A DNA stretch of 64,000 nucleotides from Cryptomeria japonica. Its lineage: Eukaryota; Streptophyta; Pinopsida; Cupressales; Cupressaceae. Shown here piece after piece: positions 43,980 through 56,206 of this stretch. Every line of letters starts with the position of its first letter. Within the stretch, counting starts at the first letter, position 1. The notes beneath the pieces were generated by a model that was not told where the DNA came from, searched no databases, and saw nothing but the letters and a program-made list of their open reading frames with translations. The stretch covers positions 99,555,897-99,619,896 of the forward strand of contig NC_081407.1 in the NCBI RefSeq assembly GCF_030272615.1, given 5' to 3'. Both the position numbers and the translations under genes were made by a program.

Positions 43980-46090
43980 TCTAAGTTGTCCACTTTCGAG
44001 AAAATTACTTTTTCAGAAGTGCCAATTTATTGGACCAAGTGCTAGATTATAAGCAATTGCCATTCAGATGCCACCTGCTCCACCATGGCCACTTCTTGCA
44101 TAACAATTCTCTGGACCAGTTTTCATTCCAGAACTTCAGTGACCGACTACCATTCAAAAAATTGTACTACACGAGGGCTATAAAGCTAATCAACTTCACA
44201 GAGAAACTTTTAAGAAATCGAAAGACTTACCTTTTTTGAAAAACCTTAAAAAACATAGCTAATCTTTTTCTTAAAAAACTGAAAGAGATTAATTTAATTG
44301 ACCTTTTAATTCAATTGATTCTTACCATGAAAATTGTAACTCAATATATAGAGGGTGGGAGAAACTTGCAAGTTACGTAATTCTATATTTTTCTGAAAAT
44401 TCCCATTTATAGGAGCAAATAACTTTTTTAAAATAACTATTTATAGGAAGTGCTAGATTATATTCAATTACCATTTATATGCAGCCTACTCCTACTCCAC
44501 CTCATTCTAAAACTTCCAAAACTTTAGAGACCTACTACCTTAAAAAAAATTAAAAAATTGTAGACAATGAGGGTTTTCAAGTAATTATCTTCAAGAGAAA
44601 CCTACTCTTACTCCACCTCATTCTAAAACTTTAGAGACCTAAAAAAAAATTGTAGACAATGAGGGTTTTCAAGTAATTAACCTACTCTTACTCCACCTCA
44701 TTCTAAAACTTTAGAGACCTACTACCTTAAAAAAAATTGTAGACAATGAGGGTTTTCAAGTAATTACTTTCACAGAAAAACCCGAGAAATCTTGATAAAA
44801 GCCAAAAGACTTTATTTGAAAATCCTTAAATAATATAGGTAACTCTCTTATTAAAAAGGGAAAGAGAATAATTTAGAATAATTTAGTTGAGTGTGTTGAG
44901 GTGGTTTCCATTTACAATGTCTAATTTTGTGCAGTTTCATGTCAATAAAGCTTGCAATCAAGAGGGAACCGAAATAAATCAATAATTTTCCATAGAAAAA
45001 TTATTCTTACCTCCAAAAAGTGAAAAGAATTGGTATGGGGAATAAACTGATAGGATTAAGAGAACCCTCTCCTGACATTGGGAAAATAATAACTCGCCTT
45101 GAAATGATAGATTCAAAGGAAAAAAATTTAACTTCTACTAGAGATGTAAGTGGGGAAACTAAATTGACCCAAAAAAAGAAGAAGTGGGACTGTAATTAGA
45201 GGAAGCTGGAAGTCCTTTTAATTTGATGAATTCTCACCATGAAAATTGTGACTCCATATATAGGGAGTAGGAGAAACATTCAAGGTACATTTTTTTATTT
45301 TTTTTGAAAATACCCATTTATGGGAGCATGTACTGGACTATGTGCAATTACCATTCATATGCCGCTAGCTACACTAACATGGTCGCTTCTTGCATCACAA
45401 TTCTCTAAATCAGTTTTCATTCCAAAATTTAAGAGACCTACTACCATTCACATAGCAACTCTCGAGAAATATTGGGGAAAGGTGCAAGACTTAATCCTTC
45501 TATTAAAAAAGAGAGTAATTAAATTGACAACACTGAGATGTTTTCCACATCAAATGCCTATTTTTTTGTAGTCTCAAGGCAATAAGAGTTGCAATCAAGA
45601 GAGAACCCAACCAAACCAATGGACAAATTACTCTTACTTCCAACAGTGAAAGGAATCGGTATGGGGAATTTAAAATTGATGGGATTAAGAGAACCCTCAC
45701 CTAACACAAGAAAAATAATAACTTATCTTGAAAATAATAGAATCAAAAGAAGAAATTTCAAACTTCTACTAGAGATGTAGATAGGGAAACTAAATCAACC
45801 AAAAATAAAGAAGTGGGACAACAATTAGAGAAGCTCTAGGAAGTAATTTTAATTCGACCAATTCTCACCATGAAAATTAATTCTATAGTTTTTTGAAAAT
45901 ATTCATTTATGGGAGCAAATCACTTTTTCTTAAATACTTATTTATGGAAGCAACATTATCCACTTAAGAGAAAATTACTTCAATTACTTTTTTTGAAAAT
46001 ACCCATTTACGGGGGCAAGTGCATGACTATATGCAATTACCATTTAGATGCCACCTATCAGTTCTCCAACCTAATTTCAATACTCTCTAA
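43980..46090. repeat. Region of degenerate, dispersed duplications
   Basis: Two phrases alternate: TTTTTTGAAAATACCCATTT (44390, 45300, 45890, 45985) and ATATGCAATTACCATTTAGATG variants (44049, 44463, 45341, 46030). The first phrase leads into GGGAGCAAATAACTT or GGGAGCATGTAC. A compact triple repeat lies at 44483-44775. No gene seen. Confidence 0.65.
44483..44775. repeat. Three tandem copies of an ~80-120-bp unit
   Basis: Each copy contains CTACTCYTACTCCACCTCAT, TTTAGAGACCTA and GTAGACAATGAGGGTTTTCA. Copies start at about 44489, 44601 and 44679. The middle copy lacks about 25 bp around ACTACCTTAAA. Confidence 0.85.
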
Positions 46091-46099
46091 GGGCTTGTC

Positions 46100-48361
46100 A
46101 ATCCCTATAATCAAGAATGGTGAGAGAGTAGGCCAACAAACAAGATATAGATAAATATCTATTACACTTTAGGCTATACAAAACTTAGGTGAGTATACCT
46201 CATGAAATACTAGATATTGTATGAATAACTATTTACAATATTAAACAACAAATAATCTATTTATGCAAATATGACAAGGAGTTCAATGATGAATTTTTAA
46301 TATCTCATTTGTTGCACCCTTATGACTTATGGCACAAACGTGTACAACCATACGCGTACCCTCTATGGATATGTTGTGCCTCACACTCATGCCCTATTTT
46401 GTCACTTGACAAAATTGGGACCCCTTTTTTCTTTTTTGGCTTCCCTTGGGAGTTTTGCCTTCTAGTGTTTCTCCCCTTCATTATTTCCCCTTTGTGTTTT
46501 GTTGTTCTTTTTCCCTTTTTAGTTTGGAGCTTAGGGTTTCTTACTTCTAATTCTAAAGTGTGAATCATTAAATCCTGAACTCTTTTGTGGTTTCCTTCAT
46601 TGGTCGAGCATCGAGGATATAATTTTTCTCCTTTTGAAATCTAAATCTTTGACCACCAACCTTCATGGTCTCTACCTCTTCCTTGCATGTGCCTTTTGCA
46701 AACTAAAAACTCAACTTCTGCAATCCTCAACCTTGTTCATTGTTGTCATTACATTGTCATATTGATTATTTATGATGGTTGGTGGAGCCTTAATTTTGCC
46801 CTAACATTTGGGATTTCACCTTTAAAAATATCATTTAAACTCATCATCTAAACATATTTGAGCTTTGCAAACACAAATTCCATTACTATCAACAACATTT
46901 CAAGTTACTTCATGTCAAGGATCGAAATCACTTGGGTGACTTGTAGAGAAAGGATTGATCCTTTTGGGTTTGTTGCAATTAGTCTTTGTGTTTTACCCTT
47001 CCTTCTATCATTCTTGTTGCATGCTTTGTTCTACCCCCTTTTCTTGCTTCCTATTTGTGTTCATTTAGGGGTTACCTAGGGTTTTTGGTTGTGCCTTTGT
47101 TTGGCCTCGCTCTAGTTTGGATTTATTTTCTCTCAAATAGTGTTGTGCCAAAACCATTTCTTCAAGCCCTATCATCCCTCAAGACTAAGCCATGAGCTTT
47201 TGCGCATCAATATTGAGTATTCCCTTTGCTCTATAATGATAGAGCTAAGATCTAGGATTTGAAGCCTTTAAAGGTTTTCCCTAAAAAATAAATTGATCAA
47301 AGATCACAGTCTTACCTTGAATGCCTTATTTAAAGACACCACATCATAACCATGATCCTCCAAAATGCCATCCTTAAATTAATGAAAAATGACCAAGTAT
47401 TTGAAGGAGTCATAGAACCTTAAGGATCAAAGTTTAACTTTAGCTAGTTAGGGTTCTAAATGAAATGCAAACATAGAAAACCTAACCAATTAGCACTAAA
47501 ATTAATCCTTGAAAGAGAAATGAATAAGTTTTGGAACTTTAGTGTTCGGACTTCATCGTTGCACTTTAGTATTTAAATGTGACTTAACAGCTTAAACTCA
47601 AAAACCTCAATCCCAATTGTTGGTCAACATAAAATAATTAACCAAAAGATTGACCATTTGATCATCAAGGATTAGTGATCAATGATCAATTTTGTTCTTT
47701 ACCAAGTTAACTTTGAAGCATGAAAATAAAAATGAAAACCCTGATTCCCAAAATTCAAAGAAAGAAATCTTCTTAAGAAGTTACTCATTAGTCATCAGTC
47801 TTTTGTTATCGGGATTTAACATTTTGAGTTTCATTTTGTAAAATATAAAAAGACATGGTAGACCCTCAAATTGGCCTTTACTAAGCTAACTATAAAGCAA
47901 GAAAATGAAAACCAAAATCTTGATCCCCAAAGTTTGAATAAGAAAATCTTCTTAAGAAGTTATTCATTAGTCATCGGTCTTTTGTGATAGAACTTTTGAC
48001 ATTATAAGTTTCATATCATAATATATAAAAGCCATGGCAAACCCTCAACCTCGAGTGAGATCACAAAAATTTAACTGTGCCATCAAGAACTGGACATCAG
48101 TGTTCCAATTTATGAGTTGCCTCCTTAAAGAAAAATAACTCCTTGCCTACCCAATCACTGAACCCTGAAAGCCTTCTTACCCATTATCTCTACCATTGAG
48201 CATCAAGCTTCAACATTACAACTTTTTGGTTATCTCTTAAAATAAAAGGTCTCTTTGTTACTCCTCGATTCCTGAACCCTAAACATTATGCAAGTTTTAT
48301 CTTTTTTATTGGACATTAGTGATTAGATATTTCAATTTATAAGTTTTGGTTTTAAAATATA
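46100..48361. other. Intergenic DNA with one 180-bp tandem duplication
   Basis: No gene that I can support. 47702-47881 and 47882-48058 are diverged tandem copies sharing AATCTTCTTAAGAAGTTA, ATTCATTAGTCATC, and CATGG(T/C)A(G/A)ACCCTCAA. T-rich frames at 46309-46563 and 46858-47195 have low-complexity, membrane-like composition and no motif. Confidence 0.5.
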
Positions 48362-48822
48362 TAGGGGAAAGGACCAGTAGTTGAGCGCATTCCAATTCTT
48401 GTGATGGAAGTTGTTGCTTTAACACCCCCATACTTGTTGATTTAATGTCCAACTTTTCTACAACATTGCACCAATAGTTGTGGCTTTAAAGTTGTTATTG
48501 CTGATTATAAGTACCAATAATTGAATGAAATATACCATTTGTTGTGAAAAGTAACCAATCATGTGATGCCACATTAGTTGCACAAGTATTGGGGCTCCTT
48601 TTGCATGCCTATTGGTTTCACTTTTTTTTTGGGTTGTTTTGGACACCTTGGCAAAAAGTATGCTGATGTGGCATCGTATTTGATGATGTGGCTCTAAAAC
48701 CCTAGTTATAAGTAGGGGACTTTCCAAGTATGTTGCTATAAAATATTACGAGTGATTTGAAATTTCCATGTAGGATTTTGAGAAGTGTGAAGTTTAGCCC
48801 AACTACTGGGTCCTCTCCCCTA
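48362..48822. mobile_element. MITE-like element with ~25-bp terminal inverted repeats
   Basis: Left end TAGGGGAAAGGACCAGTAGT (from 48362) pairs with right end ACTACTGGGTCCTCTCCCCTA (to 48822), differing at about three positions over 25 bp. If TA is the target duplicate, the element is GGGG...CCCC, 457 bp. No transposase. The length and TA target would fit a miniature Tc1/mariner-type element, but the superfamily is inference. Confidence 0.7.
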
Positions 48823-49059
48823 GTAAATGAGCATTGTCCGACCCCAAATCTTGACATAGTATACAAAAGTGTCATTAGTCAAACATCAAAGTTATGTTAT
48901 TTCGAAACAAAATCTTTCAAAATGAAAATATAATACTCATGAACCTTAACCTCTGATTTGGAAATTGTATTCAAAATTTGTAAAGATGAAAGTTAAGACT
49001 AATGAAAGGTTAAGTTAAGGCTTATTTGGACATTCTTGTTGATTGATATGGTTAGTTAT

Positions 49060-51810
49060 TTATATGCTTCCTAAACAGATACGTTTGCATGCAAAAGATA
49101 CCATGATTAAGGAGCTTGGAGGAATGAAGTACCAATTCAAAAGTTATAAACTTCCACCCAAGTTGATCTCACCCTATGACGAGGTTACCGATTTAGAATA
49201 GGGCCACATTATCTTGGATGTTTTCTTGCAAAGGATGCAAAATGAATATAATAGGATTGTCCAAGTATGGACTAGGGCAACAATTACTTTTTCAGTGTCA
49301 TTATAGTCTCCAAAGTTGGTGCTAACCTATGCCAAATACCACAAACCTAAAAAGAGAAAAATCTATGGACTAATAGGCGAAGTAATCTTGGATATTAGAT
49401 CTGAGGTGATTGAAAAAGTGTTTAGCATACCAACATATGAGGAATATGTAGATATAGATGTGAATAAAGAAATCGAGTATTATTAAAAGTACAATCTTTT
49501 CCAAAACATATCAACAATAAATTATTGACCAAGCCTAGAAATGTAATGGATAAATTGGCTAAGCTGATACACATAAGTGATTTCCACTTGAATGCAAGGG
49601 ACCAAATTACATTGCTTAGCCAAGCAGTTGCACATCCAAAGTGATAAAGACTTTCAACCTTGGATGTTGCTATTCATGAAAACTATCTTGAGTAACAAGT
49701 ATAATATTGACTAGAATAAAATCACCAAAGGTAACTTGCATGAATAGTTGTAGATAGTTAAAAAGGACCCCAAGTTCTACATGTCCTCATATTTTGTCTA
49801 TTTGATTTGCTTCCCAAGCCACTTTCATTGGCTTGAACAAATTAGGTTCCTTAAGAAACCCAAATACACTTGAATATACAAGTCCTACCCCTAAAGAAGC
49901 CACAGATCTATTATATGGTAAATTCTAGATTCACTTTTGCCATCATCAAGCTATTAGAAAATGATTTTGGTAAAGTGAATCTCCATGCATGCTAATGTTG
50001 AATTGAAGAAATGAAGATACTATTACATCCATTTCAAAACCCTCTCTTATATCAAATTTTCTAGATGCCACAAGGCTCCCTATAAACTTGCAAGGTATTC
50101 AAGTGATAGGTTGATACTCTTGGAGGTCCACAGAATGGTTGGAGAAGTACACAAATTGGTAGTCACCAAGAACAAGTCTTATTTGTCCTTTCCCATTGAT
50201 ATTGGTGATTATTTATGTTGAGACATGAAAGTGCAAAGGTAGCAAATGTAGAAATGGCTTCATTTATCATGGATGTACTTTTAGAGACAAGGGCTAGGTT
50301 TGACCTTTATTCAAAATATTGGCTGAATTATAGGAGCTTTCTTCAAGAATGAGCCAAAAGTGGAGTATTACTAGGCCAACTATGTAGATGAGTATGAGGT
50401 AAGAGTAAGAGACTTTTGCATAATGGAGTTGACTTTGGAAAACCTATGTGGTGTAATCATAATTCCCAAGGGATTGGAAGAATATGGGAAGAGGTCACAC
50501 CCTTCCTATAATACCAGAGGAATCTGCAAACAAACCATCTTCTTGTGGACCCTTCAATAACACAAGTTGTAGATATGGAAAACCATCAATAACCAATTTG
50601 ATCACATGGACCAAGGAATGGGTCAAAGCTCCATTTGCATTGTTAGACTTACTAGAGATAATGGAGTAGAATCTACAAAAGGGGAGCCCTCCAATATAAA
50701 AGGATCTTCCTCATCCAAAGGACCAACAAGAAGTATAACTACCAAGCCTCAAGGAAAGATAGAAGCATCTTCATCATCATAAGGAGCCATAGGAAGCTCA
50801 ACTACCAAGCCTTAGGGAAAGACATGAGAATTATCTAGGCCTAAGAACTCATTCAAGCCTACTACCATTGTAAGTAAAGGTAATCAAGGTCAACCTACAA
50901 ATCCCAAAGAGCCATATAAGACAAATTCTACTAAAGATAAAGGTAAAGGCATCTCCAAAGAGGCTAAAACTTATAGATGAGAAAGAGGTGATAAAATGAG
51001 ACAAGAACTCCCAAGATCATAGAAAGAGGAAGAGAAGATTGTTTTACAAAGGAATAAAAGGACAAAGACAAAATAGGTAACTCCTCCTTGCAACAGGAGC
51101 CATATCCTTATCCATCCCCATAGATAAATCCTTCACCTCTTCCTCCTAGAAAAAATACCTAATCCACCACCTTAGGCTCCTACTCCTCCACTTGCTAAAA
51201 TTACTACCCCCCCTCCTAAATTATCCCCACATTATTCTCCACCCAAGGAGTTTGTTATCACTTTATCTTCCAAATCCATAGGAGAAGAAGTGACTTCTGA
51301 TAAAGATAATTCTCCTACAATTAATGTACAAGAAAAAGTATAAGGGGTAGGATTATATAAGAAAGAAGAAGTGCCACCATTAGGACAACAATAAGAGACT
51401 CTTCTAGACAAGAATGTTCAAGAGAAAGAACAAGTACAAGATGGAGAAGATAATAAAGATAAACATCTAGAAGAGACTGAGAAAGATGTTGAAATAGATG
51501 ATGGACAACATACCGGTGAAGAAGAGGTGGATATGTAATAACATTAACAGGAGGAATAACCAAAATGGAAATAGAAGCAAATATAATCTGACAATGTACA
51601 TAAGGAAAGTGATGATCAAACCTTCAAGCACCAAAATACATAGTCGGAAGGCTCTAGAGATGCGTCTCTCACATTTGATGTAGGGAATCTTCAAATATGG
51701 TTGAATCTAGAATCTCAAAAAAGGTAAAGGAAATACAAGGAACCACAAGAAGAGGACTTTTCCATATTGGATAAAGCCTTTAAATCCTTGGAAGTGAAAG
51801 AAATAGAGTA
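49060..51810 (+). pseudogene. Large decayed ORF of unknown function
   Basis: Open pieces occur mostly in compatible frames, broken by many stops. The N-terminal part has conserved-looking text (GLIGEVILDIRSEVIEKVFS, IPTYEEYVDIDVNKEIEYY). The middle is Trp/Leu-rich and the end is Ser/Thr/Lys-rich (SSSSKGPTRSITTKPQGK). It is followed by a Pro-rich stretch and an acidic tail (EKEQVQDGEDNKDKHLEETE). Helical N-terminus with a disordered, charged tail could suit a gag-like retroelement protein. I see no zinc knuckle, protease or RT, so I do not assign a function. Confidence 0.45.
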
Positions 51811-52495
51811 GTGAGGGTGGCTTTGCTAAACATTTATTACCATGAGCATATAACTGCTCAAATAACTATACCATTAATAGATAAGGCCAAGGAAGAAATA
51901 TAGCCACAAATTATCAAATTTAGGATATGAATTTGGGAGTCCAAACTAGAGTAGAAGAGAAACAATATTTGCACTCTATAACAACTCAAGAAAGTGATCA
52001 ATTCAAAACTATTAATTGATCCTTTGATGGAATTTTTCTTCTCTAATCACTTGCTAATAAAATTTTGCATTGAATGCTAATTTTCCAAGCTCAATATGAA
52101 GAAAATGCAATTATTCCTTAACACATCTCTAATGACTCATCAACCAACTCTTTCTCTTATTAGATGTGTCTAGAATTTAGATTTATGTCCTCAACATCAA
52201 ATTGGTTGGATTGGATACTAGATATTGGGATTAGGTTTCAAACACCTTGCAAATCCCATTATTTCAATTTAATTATAAATTATTATTATTTAATGTGCCC
52301 TCATGGAAAATGGTGTCTCATTTGAGGTGGCACACTATGGTACATGTTTGTTATACTATGATATTTGTAAAAATATCCAATGCCGTGTGAGATGCATAAG
52401 AACTACTATATTGTTGTACTATGTAAGAATATTTTATGACACATGTAAGAGCATGTAAGAGGGAGGCTCCATAATAGACTGACGTCTAATTTTGT

Positions 52496-52767
52496 TTTGA
52501 TGCATAAGAGTAATGTTTCATAGACAAACTTTGAAAAGAGATAATGAACTTCCAAAGAAGAGCACTCAAGTTTGGTGGAAATTTATGAAGTGCTTATGAT
52601 GTGAGAGTTGCATTCTATTTTTAGCATTTTTACTCATCATTAATGTGTGCATTAATTTTTCATGGGGATATTGGGTGCCACATTTAACCCATGATTATGA
52701 AAACCATTTATGGTATGTGCTTTGGGCTTGCTATATTTATTGGGTGCTTGGATGGAGGTATTTATGT
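52496..52767. repeat. 272-bp direct duplicate, left copy
   Basis: Starts TTTGATGCATAAGAG and ends TTTATGT. It matches 53897-54168 except at about six positions. It abuts the LTR start at 52768 exactly. Confidence 0.92.
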
Positions 52768-53879
52768 TGTTGGCATTTTTGATGTTTATGTTGTGATTGT
52801 CATTGATGGACACACACTTGCATTGAGATCTCCTTTATATGTATGAGTTAGAGCACAACCGGTATTTGTTCCAACCGGTATGTTGTATTATAGTCTTTAG
52901 ACTATTGGTGTTTTGCATAATGTGTTTCCCGGTTTGAAGCGACATGTTGACCCTAAGCGGTTCGTGGATCCCAAGCGATACGAGGGATTAAAGCGGCATA
53001 ACACATTTTTACCAGTCTTCATTTTTGTCAAACGGGCAACTGGCATTTTATATGAACTGGTAATACTCTGTGATGAGTTACCAACCGACATTTTGTGATG
53101 AGTTACCATCCACCGATTGTTTGACGGTGTCGACACCTAAACGGTGCTTTTTGTATCGTGGTACCAAGTATGTCCAGGTTCATTGAACCTAGGAAATTGT
53201 TATGTAATCCTATTGGATCGACATGAAATCAAATTCCTTTATAAGGACATCATGTCTAGGGTTTTAGGTTGTTGATGTGGTTGTAGCAAAAGTTTATGTT
53301 GTTGCTAGGGTTTAAGGTGGTTGAGGAGTTGGAGAGAATACGAATGTGTAGAAGACTGAAGTAATGCTGGAGTGCATTAGGAACGAGCTATCAAGGATCT
53401 AACTGAGCAGTCTGTGCTATTAGCTAGATCAAACACTTGTTGATTACTCACATCTTTGACAAGTCTGTAGCCCTTAACCAGGTAGGCCCAAAAGCCTTTT
53501 GTAAATCCTCTAACAAGGTGGTTCACATCTGTGGATCTAAAATCCTCTAGCAAGGTAGTCTTTAATCGGACTTATCTCCTAACAGAGATTGAGATTCCTA
53601 ACAGGATCTGTTCTGGTAAAGAACATTATAAGACCTTAACCAGTCTGGTTCCTATTCTGCAAATAGTTACTTGTGAGTTCAATCTCACCGTGGTTTTTCC
53701 CATTTGGGTTTCCACGTCAAAATCTCTTGTATTATGGTGTTTTTGCTTCTGTGGGTGAATGCATTATTAGCTATTTGGTTTGCATGTGTGTTAACCGGTT
53801 TGTTTGCTAAACTGTTTTACCGGTTTACTATTAGTCTTGCAAAGTGTTTAAGTGCAGAGATTTTTGGCATACTAATTCA
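52768..53879 (+). repeat. Solo copia-type LTR (probable)
   Basis: Begins TGTTGGCATTTTTGATG and ends GGCATACTAATTCA (1112 bp). The C-rich tail (53880-53896) resembles the start of many copia leaders. TATA candidate TATAAG at 53240-53245, perfect palindrome GGTGTCGACACC at 53126-53137, and four AACCGGT/TACCGGT words (52858, 52872, 53800, 53818). No second LTR or internal genes, so it is a solo LTR or fragment. Confidence 0.7.
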
Positions 53880-53896
53880 TCCCCCCCCCTCCCCTC

Positions 53897-54168
53897 TTTG
53901 ATGCATAAGAGTAATGTTTCATAGAGAAACTTTGAAAAGAGATAATGAACTTCGAAAGAAGAGCACTCAAGTTTGGTGGAAATTTATGAAGTGCTTATGA
54001 TGTGGGAGTTGCATTCTATTTTTAGCATTTTTACTCATCATGAATGTGTGCATTAATTTTTCATGGGGATATTGGGTGCCACATTTAACCCATGATTATG
54101 AAAACCATTTATGGTATGTGTTTTGGGCTTGCTATATTTATTGGGTGCTTGGATGGAGATATTTATGT
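53897..54168. repeat. 272-bp direct duplicate, right copy
   Basis: Begins right after the C-rich tail that follows the LTR. About 98% identical by eye to 52496-52767. Confidence 0.92.
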
Positions 54169-55150
54169 ATCTTGCAATGGGTTTATCTTGCTAAAAAAAT
54201 CATCAACATGGTTTTATGACTAAGGAATGATACTCTTAACACTGTATTGTAAGATGATTATGGAATATACATAGAGTCTCCTTTGTTGTTTTTCTTGGGA
54301 AGGATATTTTCAAGGTAAATGCAATATATGTTTATTTATTGCATGTTATTGCCTATATGTTATTTTATAAATTGTTGAATCCTAGTTCACTTTTATATTT
54401 TATCTCCTCAAATATTAGTGATGTTGTTATATTATCTAGCCTCCTTTTAGTGCAATAATTCTATTAAGCATACCTCTCACTGTCTTCAAATTTATGGGTA
54501 CTAAATAACTCATTTTCACTACCACTTTTGAGCTCCATTGCACTACCACTAAGTTGGAAGAGCAACATTTACATGCTCTCTACAACTATGAGTGAACAAA
54601 TTTTTCTAACAAATTGTTAATTATATTAGAAGAGCTCAATTCAAAGCCCAAACTCATTAGTTTAAAACTGGGGGTAAACTTTCCATGGAATTCTTTCAAT
54701 GCTTGAGAGTTCATTGCACCTCTCAATTAAGTGCATCAAAGGCTAATAACTCTTAAATAAGCTACTTGTCATTCTTCAATATTTTGCTAAATGTTATCAG
54801 TAGGTTTTCCAACCTTGAAATTCCTCTACTATGTGAGATAATACTCTTAAAAAATGCCTTAATGTGGTTCCTTGTTGGCTCTCTACTTTCTTATGAACTC
54901 TATGTGAATAGATTCTCTCTCAAGATGATCTTCATCATTGGTGTTTCTCATGCCCACTAATTGAGCTCTAAGATGTGGATAGATTTTCTTTTGAATTGTA
55001 CAAAGTCATAAGGGATATGGTTGATAATGATCTTTTTTAGGTCTACATAGAAGTTTATCATTCAACTCTTTATGTAATATTATTAATAAAGGTTTATCCA
55101 AATCATATGTAAAACTAGAGATCTCGCAATTGATCACCTTGTTCAATGTT
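54169..55150. other. Gap without recognisable features
   Basis: AT-rich; no gene, repeat or motif seen. Confidence 0.5.
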
Positions 55151-55640
55151 TCATGCAAAATCATTGTGAAGGTGCTTTCTCCCAAGCTACATCATTTACT
55201 TCCTATCATTGTTTGTCCAAAGGAAAAAAAAATCATAAATCCAACTATATTCTTGGCAATGTAATTGCCAAAGGAATGAAATGGAATAGATGGGCTAATC
55301 CTTTGATGGAGAAGTCTCAAACTTATCATCTTCCTTGTGCCAAATCATCTGCAATAGTGGTTTGTGACATGGATGCAGTGAGAAATGAGGATTTCTACCA
55401 ATGTAGAGGTTTGGTGTGCACATTCTTCAACTTTTGTCCCTCTCTTCCTAACTCGCACAACTAGGTGTTGGATTCTTCGAGGCCTCTTGTGGGTGGTAAG
55501 ATTGAGCTCTTCCCTTGTGCTAAATTTTCTTTCATTGCTTCATTTTCCTCTTTTGAGGAAGAAAACTTGGTGTTAGGTAAGCTATGGGTTTGGGGAGAGA
55601 ACTCTCTCTTGATTAAATCCTAGTCAACCTCTTGTAACCT
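55150..55640 (+). pseudogene. LINE ORF1 fragment (DUF4283-like)
   Basis: Contains CAKSSAIVVCDMDAVRNEDF, then LVCTFFNFCPSLPNS, and, after a frameshift, GKIELFPCAKFSFIASFSSF and LVLGKLWVWGENSLL. These match the N-terminal DUF4283 block also seen at 56640-56940. Ends abruptly at about 55620, where reverse LTR-like sequence begins. Confidence 0.65.
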
Positions 55641-55644
55641 AAAA

Positions 55645-56190
55645 GAAAGTTAAGTGTGAAATAACGCTTCCAAATGCTAGATCTAATAAGAGAGTGAATG
55701 CAAAGAAATTCTTACAACCCTTTAATTAAATACAAAATAGATGCACATAAGAAAAATTAGTTTCAAATACATAAAAGCATAACACTAGATTTACATGGGA
55801 AAGCCCTTATGGGAAAAAGATCACACTTCAAAACAGAAAGCTCAATTGTATTACGATAACAAATATTACAATATAATGCATCGATTCAATGCTCTTCATG
55901 AGTAGTTACAACAACAGATATTTCAAGAAAAATTATCGAAACATAACGACATCTCATAAAATAATCAAAGTCTCTCCCCAAAAACAACTAAGACACCAAC
56001 ATATTTATAGAGCTCACATGTGAAAGGTAGGTGCCCATGTTTTCCAAAACCATCTTTCACACTTGGTAAGTCAAGTAGTGTCCAGCACAACAACTTTCCA
56101 TATCCTTGACATGTTGCAAATAGAACTTTCCAAGCTACTAACATTTGTCCTCCCATAATAGTTACAAGGCCAACTTCCCACAATACTAAA
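55645..56190 (-). repeat. Probable LTR in reverse orientation
   Basis: On the - strand a TATA box (CTATAAATATGTTGGTG, 56009 downwards) lies in a ~550-bp block with no coding. LTR-typical phrases occur, such as TTTTTCCCATAAGGGCTTTC on the - strand near 55818. It separates two LINE ORF1 pieces. I could not fix its ends or a target duplication. Confidence 0.4.
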
Positions 56191-56206
56191 GTCCAAAGAT
56201 TTTTAA

